Source: an uncultured Lachnospiraceae bacterium (GTDB taxonomy: Bacteria; Bacillota; Clostridia; Lachnospirales; Lachnospiraceae). From it: a stretch of 16,329 nucleotides of DNA. The stretch covers positions 1 to 16,329 of the forward strand of contig CADBQE010000105.1 of assembly GCA_902796695.1 (NCBI GenBank), read 5' to 3'. The first letter of the stretch is position 1. Every line of letters begins with the position of its first letter. The notes under the pieces are model-generated. The model was given only the letters and a program-made list of their open reading frames with translations. It had not been told where the DNA came from and did not search any database. Positions 13,364-16,329 of this stretch are shown in pieces. The translations under genes were made by a program, and so were the position numbers.

Positions 13364-14420
13364 ACAGGTAGATCATCTGAGCTCTTCTGCCCTTTGCCAG
13401 GCCGGCTCCTTCGAAACGGTAAACGGTTTCGGATTCCCAAAGCCTGCCGGGCTCAAGGATCGCGGACGGGAATTCCGGATGGTTCACGGCGTCCGGAAAC
13501 GCCTGCGTTTCCAGGCAGACCGCGTGATGCGGGCCGTATACGGCGCCGTCCTTGCCCCGCTGCTCTTCCAGAAAGCCGGCGGTATAGACCTGGACCGCGG
13601 GGCAGTCCGTACTGACTTCCAGCGACAGGCGGCCGTCCGGGGCCGTAAGGACCGCAGCCGGGCCTTCTCCGCCGCTTAGAACAAAGTTATGGTCCAGACC
13701 GCGTGTCCGGGACAGTTCCGGAGCGTTCCATAATGTTTCCGCTTCGACCGGGTCCCGCAGGTCCAGCAGCGTTCCCGCCACCGGCCGGATCTCGCCGGTG
13801 GGGATCATCTCCGTGTCCGTCGGGGTATAACAGTCCGCGCGGACCGTCAGTTTATGGGTGCCGACGGTCCCGCTTCCGTGGCCCGCCAGGTTGAAATAGC
13901 TGTGATTTGTCATCGAAAGCGGCGTCGCCGCGCTTGCGGAAGCCCGATAGGAGATCCGGAGAGCATTGCCTTCCAGGCGATAGCAGACTTCCGCGTCCAG
14001 CTGGCCGGGAAAGCCCATATCGCCGTCCGGGGAAGTCAGGCGGAAGACGGCCTCCTGCCCGCTTTTTACGATCGGCATCCACAGGCGGCGGGAAAAGCCG
14101 TAAGTTCCGCCGTGCAGCTGATTGCGCCCTTCATTGGCATCCAGACGGTACTCCCTGCCGTTCAGGAAGAAGCAGGCGCCTCCGATGCGGTTCGCAAAGC
14201 GGCCGACCGCCGCCCCCAGATAGCTCTGCCCGTTCCAGTACTCTTCCGCGGTATCATATCCCAGGATCACGTCCCGCAGGTTTCCCTCCGCGTCCGGAAC
14301 TTCCAGACTGCGGAGCGTGGCGCCCAGCGACAGGATCCGGGCTTTCAGGCCGCGCCGGTTCTCCAGCGTCACTTCATAAACGTCCCCTTCCGGGACCTGT
14401 CCGAACAGGCGCATATTCAT
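13362..14420 (-). CDS. galM: Galactose mutarotase (aldose 1-epimerase)
   Basis: A 352-residue protein of normal GalM length. Motifs in order: LGAAVGRFANRIGG with R74, NQLHGG with H103, TNHSYFNLAGHG with H173 (expected acid), DHNFVL with D243 and ETQAFPDAVN with E304 (expected base). It converts beta- to alpha-D-galactose, the form GalK accepts. Its ATG overlaps the galK stop (ATGA), so it is translationally coupled to galK, and cvpA follows 12 nt later. No galT or galE is in the window. Confidence 0.95.
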   Translation of the reverse strand: MNMRLFGQVPEGDVYEVTLENRRGLKARILSLGATLRSLEVPDAEGNLRDVILGYDTAEEYWNGQSYLGAAVGRFANRIGGACFFLNGREYRLDANEGRNQLHGGTYGFSRRLWMPIVKSGQEAVFRLTSPDGDMGFPGQLDAEVCYRLEGNALRISYRASASAATPLSMTNHSYFNLAGHGSGTVGTHKLTVRADCYTPTDTEMIPTGEIRPVAGTLLDLRDPVEAETLWNAPELSRTRGLDHNFVLSGGEGPAAVLTAPDGRLSLEVSTDCPAVQVYTAGFLEEQRGKDGAVYGPHHAVCLETQAFPDAVNHPEFPSAILEPGRLWESETVYRFEGAGLAKGRRAQMIYL

Positions 14421-15661
14421 GACAGCTTCACTCCTGTTCCGCCAACCGGGCTGATGGAAAGCGGAATAACGCAGCCGGGCCCCAGCAGACGCTCCAGACG
14501 GGCCGCGAACTCTTCTGTCTTGTCCCGGGGCACGAAGGCCTCCACGGTGCCGCCGAAACCGCCGCCGTGTACGCGGACCGCTCCTTTCCCGCGCAGGACG
14601 TTTTCGCAGACGGCCAGCGTGAGCAGCATCTCCTGATGCCGGATCTCACCGTTCGGGACGATGTTCTGCAGATACATGGCCGAAGAGCGGCCGGATTCGC
14701 GCACCAGATGCAGGAAGCCTTCCATGTTTCCTTTCAGCAGGCACATGGCTTCCGCCAGCGCGCGGCGGTTTTCCTCGTAAACGTGAATGGCGCGCAGGCA
14801 GGCCCGATCGCCCAGTTTTTCCCGCAGTGCGGGCAGATTTTCATAAAAATCCGCTTCCGGGACGCCGGCCAGGCGCTCTTCGCCGAAGAACGCCGCCACG
14901 CCGCGGCATTCGGCCGGGATCGCGGCATATTCCGCGGTCAGGTTTTCATGGCCGGCCCCGCACAGAACGATAAACAGACGGTAGTCCGTTTCCTCCAGAT
15001 TCAGGGACAGGCGGCGGATCCAGGGCGCTTCTCCGGAAAAATCCACGGAAATAACGCCGCCGTGCGCGCAGCTGAGCTGATCCAGCAGGCCGCAGGGCTT
15101 GCCGAAATAGTCATTTTCCGTGATCTGGGCCATCCGGGCCAGATCCGCGGCATCCGTTACCGGCGGATCGATCCGGTCGTTAAAGATCGTGCCGAGCAGG
15201 ATCTCGAAAGCCGCCGAGGAAGACAGGCCGCTGCCCTGCGGCACCCGGCTGCCCACGTAGATATCCAGACCCGCTGCCGGCAGAGCGCCGCGCTTTTCGA
15301 AGGCGCTTAGCATGCCCCGGATCAGAGCGGCCGTGCTCCCTTTCTCCTCCGGGCGCAGTTCCGTGTCGGAAACAGGCAGTTCGATCAGGGGATAGCCTTC
15401 GGAAAGCAGGCGCAGCATTCCGTCGGTGCGCGGGGCGGCCGCCGCGATCATATCCAGATCCACGGCCGCGGACAGCGTCACGCCGCCCTGATGGTCCGTA
15501 TGATTGCCGCCGAGCTCCACCCGGCCGGGTGCGCGGTAAAAGCGCTCCGCCGGACGGCCGAACTGCCGCGCAAATGCCCCGCGCAGTTCTTCAAATCGGC
15601 GCCTCGCTTCCGCGGCGCCTTTTCCGTAAATGTTTTCCGGCGTCCAAATTTCTGTATTCAT
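14417..15661 (-). CDS. galK: Galactokinase (GHMP kinase), variant sugar-site motif
   Basis: A 414-residue GHMP-fold kinase. Galactokinase signature: APGRVELGGNHTDHQGG (residues 44-60). Phosphate-binding motif: VPQGSGLSSSAAFE (140-153). GKPCGLLDQLSC carries the likely catalytic D194, and the third GHMP motif is VRVHGGGFGGTVEAF. It phosphorylates alpha-D-galactose with ATP to galactose 1-phosphate. The usual GEHTDY is GNHTDH here, so the conserved Glu is Asn53 while H54 and D56 remain. I recall this version in other Clostridia, so it may be a clade variant; a related hexose or hexosamine kinase is the alternative. The start ATG overlaps the recG stop, with GGAGGGG 8 nt upstream. Confidence 0.9.
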   Translation of the reverse strand: MNTEIWTPENIYGKGAAEARRRFEELRGAFARQFGRPAERFYRAPGRVELGGNHTDHQGGVTLSAAVDLDMIAAAAPRTDGMLRLLSEGYPLIELPVSDTELRPEEKGSTAALIRGMLSAFEKRGALPAAGLDIYVGSRVPQGSGLSSSAAFEILLGTIFNDRIDPPVTDAADLARMAQITENDYFGKPCGLLDQLSCAHGGVISVDFSGEAPWIRRLSLNLEETDYRLFIVLCGAGHENLTAEYAAIPAECRGVAAFFGEERLAGVPEADFYENLPALREKLGDRACLRAIHVYEENRRALAEAMCLLKGNMEGFLHLVRESGRSSAMYLQNIVPNGEIRHQEMLLTLAVCENVLRGKGAVRVHGGGFGGTVEAFVPRDKTEEFAARLERLLGPGCVIPLSISPVGGTGVKLS

Positions 15662-16329
15662 AATCCGTACCCCTCCGGTCCGTATTCTAACACATATCTG
15701 CGCAAAGCGCCATGCTCCGGCGCTTCCAGCCGGGGATCTTTTTCCCGGATCCCGTCCGCCAGAGAAGCCGCCTTAAGCAGCAGCGCATGATCCCGGTAGA
15801 TATCGCCCAGCGCGAAATGCATTTCGCCGCTCTGGCGGATCCCGAACAGGTCGCCGGGACCGCGCAGCTTCAGGTCTTCTTCCGCGATCCGGAAGCCGTC
15901 GTTGGTGCTGCGCATGACCTCCAGGCGCTTATTCTTTTCCGCACGGCCGGACCCGTCCACGAAGATCGCATAGGACTGTGCGGTCCCGCGCCCCACCCGC
16001 CCGCGCAGCTGATGCAGCTGGGCCAGGCCGAAGCGCTCCGCGTTCTCCACCATCATCACGGTGGCGGACGGAACGTCCACGCCGACTTCCACCACGGTCG
16101 TCGCCACCAGCACCTGTATGGTTCCGGCGGCAAACTCCCGCATGATGCGGTTCTTTTCGTCCGGCTTCATCTGTCCGTGCAGCTTGCCCACCCGGACATC
16201 CGGGCCCAGGGCCTCCTGCAGGCGGACCTGATAATCTTCCACATTTTCCGCCTCCAGCCCTTCGGATTCCGCTACGAGCGGACAGATGACGTAGGACTGA
16301 TGGCCGGCGGCCGCTTCGCGCCCGATCAG
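15658..16329 (-). CDS. recG: ATP-dependent DNA helicase RecG (partial, 5' end off window)
   Basis: The 223 C-terminal residues of RecG are visible, reading in from the right edge. They begin with GHQSYVICPLVAESEGLEAENVEDYQ, then KLHGQMKPDEKNRIM, TTVVEVGVDVPSATVMMVENAERFGLAQLHQLRGRVGRG (helicase motifs V and VI) and the C-terminal segment ending YGPEGYGL. RecG is a monomeric fork-reversal and branch-migration helicase. The wedge domain and helicase motifs I-III are outside the window. The TGA overlaps the galK ATG by 4 nt. Confidence 0.95.
   Translation of the reverse strand: MIGREAAAGHQSYVICPLVAESEGLEAENVEDYQVRLQEALGPDVRVGKLHGQMKPDEKNRIMREFAAGTIQVLVATTVVEVGVDVPSATVMMVENAERFGLAQLHQLRGRVGRGTAQSYAIFVDGSGRAEKNKRLEVMRSTNDGFRIAEEDLKLRGPGDLFGIRQSGEMHFALGDIYRDHALLLKAASLADGIREKDPRLEAPEHGALRRYVLEYGPEGYGL

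Overview
The window looks like chromosomal housekeeping and accessory DNA from a GC-rich anaerobic Clostridia member, most likely Lachnospiraceae-like. The reasons are a ferredoxin-dependent 2-oxoacid oxidoreductase operon, strong Shine-Dalgarno sites, sigma-A type promoters, tRNAs without encoded CCA, an OmpR-type two-component pair, and a protein resembling the DUF5721 family, which I know from Lachnospiraceae. This assignment is inference from gene content; no 16S gene is present. No prophage, transposase, CRISPR array or toxin/defence island was seen.

Layout. (1) 1-3483, minus strand: a P-loop NTPase gene, a 52-bp repeat array, then a ferredoxin, alpha, beta and gamma cluster (vor/kor type) that runs off the left edge. 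The promoter in front of the P-loop gene (3560-3588) is followed by a cluster of TTGTCTGA half-sites that fit the FadR/GntR operator consensus. (2) 3653-4893, plus strand: a 10-TM EamA/DMT transporter, then tRNA-Leu(AAG) and tRNA-Gly(CCC), which have their own promoter in the transporter's last codons and a clear terminator. (3) 4913-5460, plus: the DUF5721-like gene, whose promoter overlaps a long palindrome. (4) 5444-7616, minus: response regulator then histidine kinase, convergent with and overlapping the DUF5721-like gene. (5) 7645-9981, minus: msrA-xseA-xseB operon with promoter and terminator; XseA carries an extra N-terminal DUF5710-like domain and an Asn at a position expected to be a catalytic Asp. 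(6) 10004-12749, plus: psuG-pepF, with promoter and a bidirectional terminator. (7) 12804-16329, minus: recG (5' end missing)-galK-galM-cvpA, with 4-nt ATGA overlaps at the first two junctions.

How the genes fit together. The left operon oxidises (or reductively makes) branched or other 2-oxoacids with ferredoxin as electron carrier. psuG removes the base from pseudouridine 5'-phosphate, and galM and galK feed galactose to galactose 1-phosphate. msrA repairs oxidised methionine next to the ExoVII genes, and the RecG helicase is joined translationally to galactose genes. The two-component pair has no adjacent target gene that reveals its signal.

Nothing here is clearly a new multi-gene system. 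The most worthwhile leads are the putative GntR-type operator cluster, the DUF5710-XseA fusion with an altered active site, the repeat array inside the oxidoreductase cluster, and the A34-containing tRNA-Leu.
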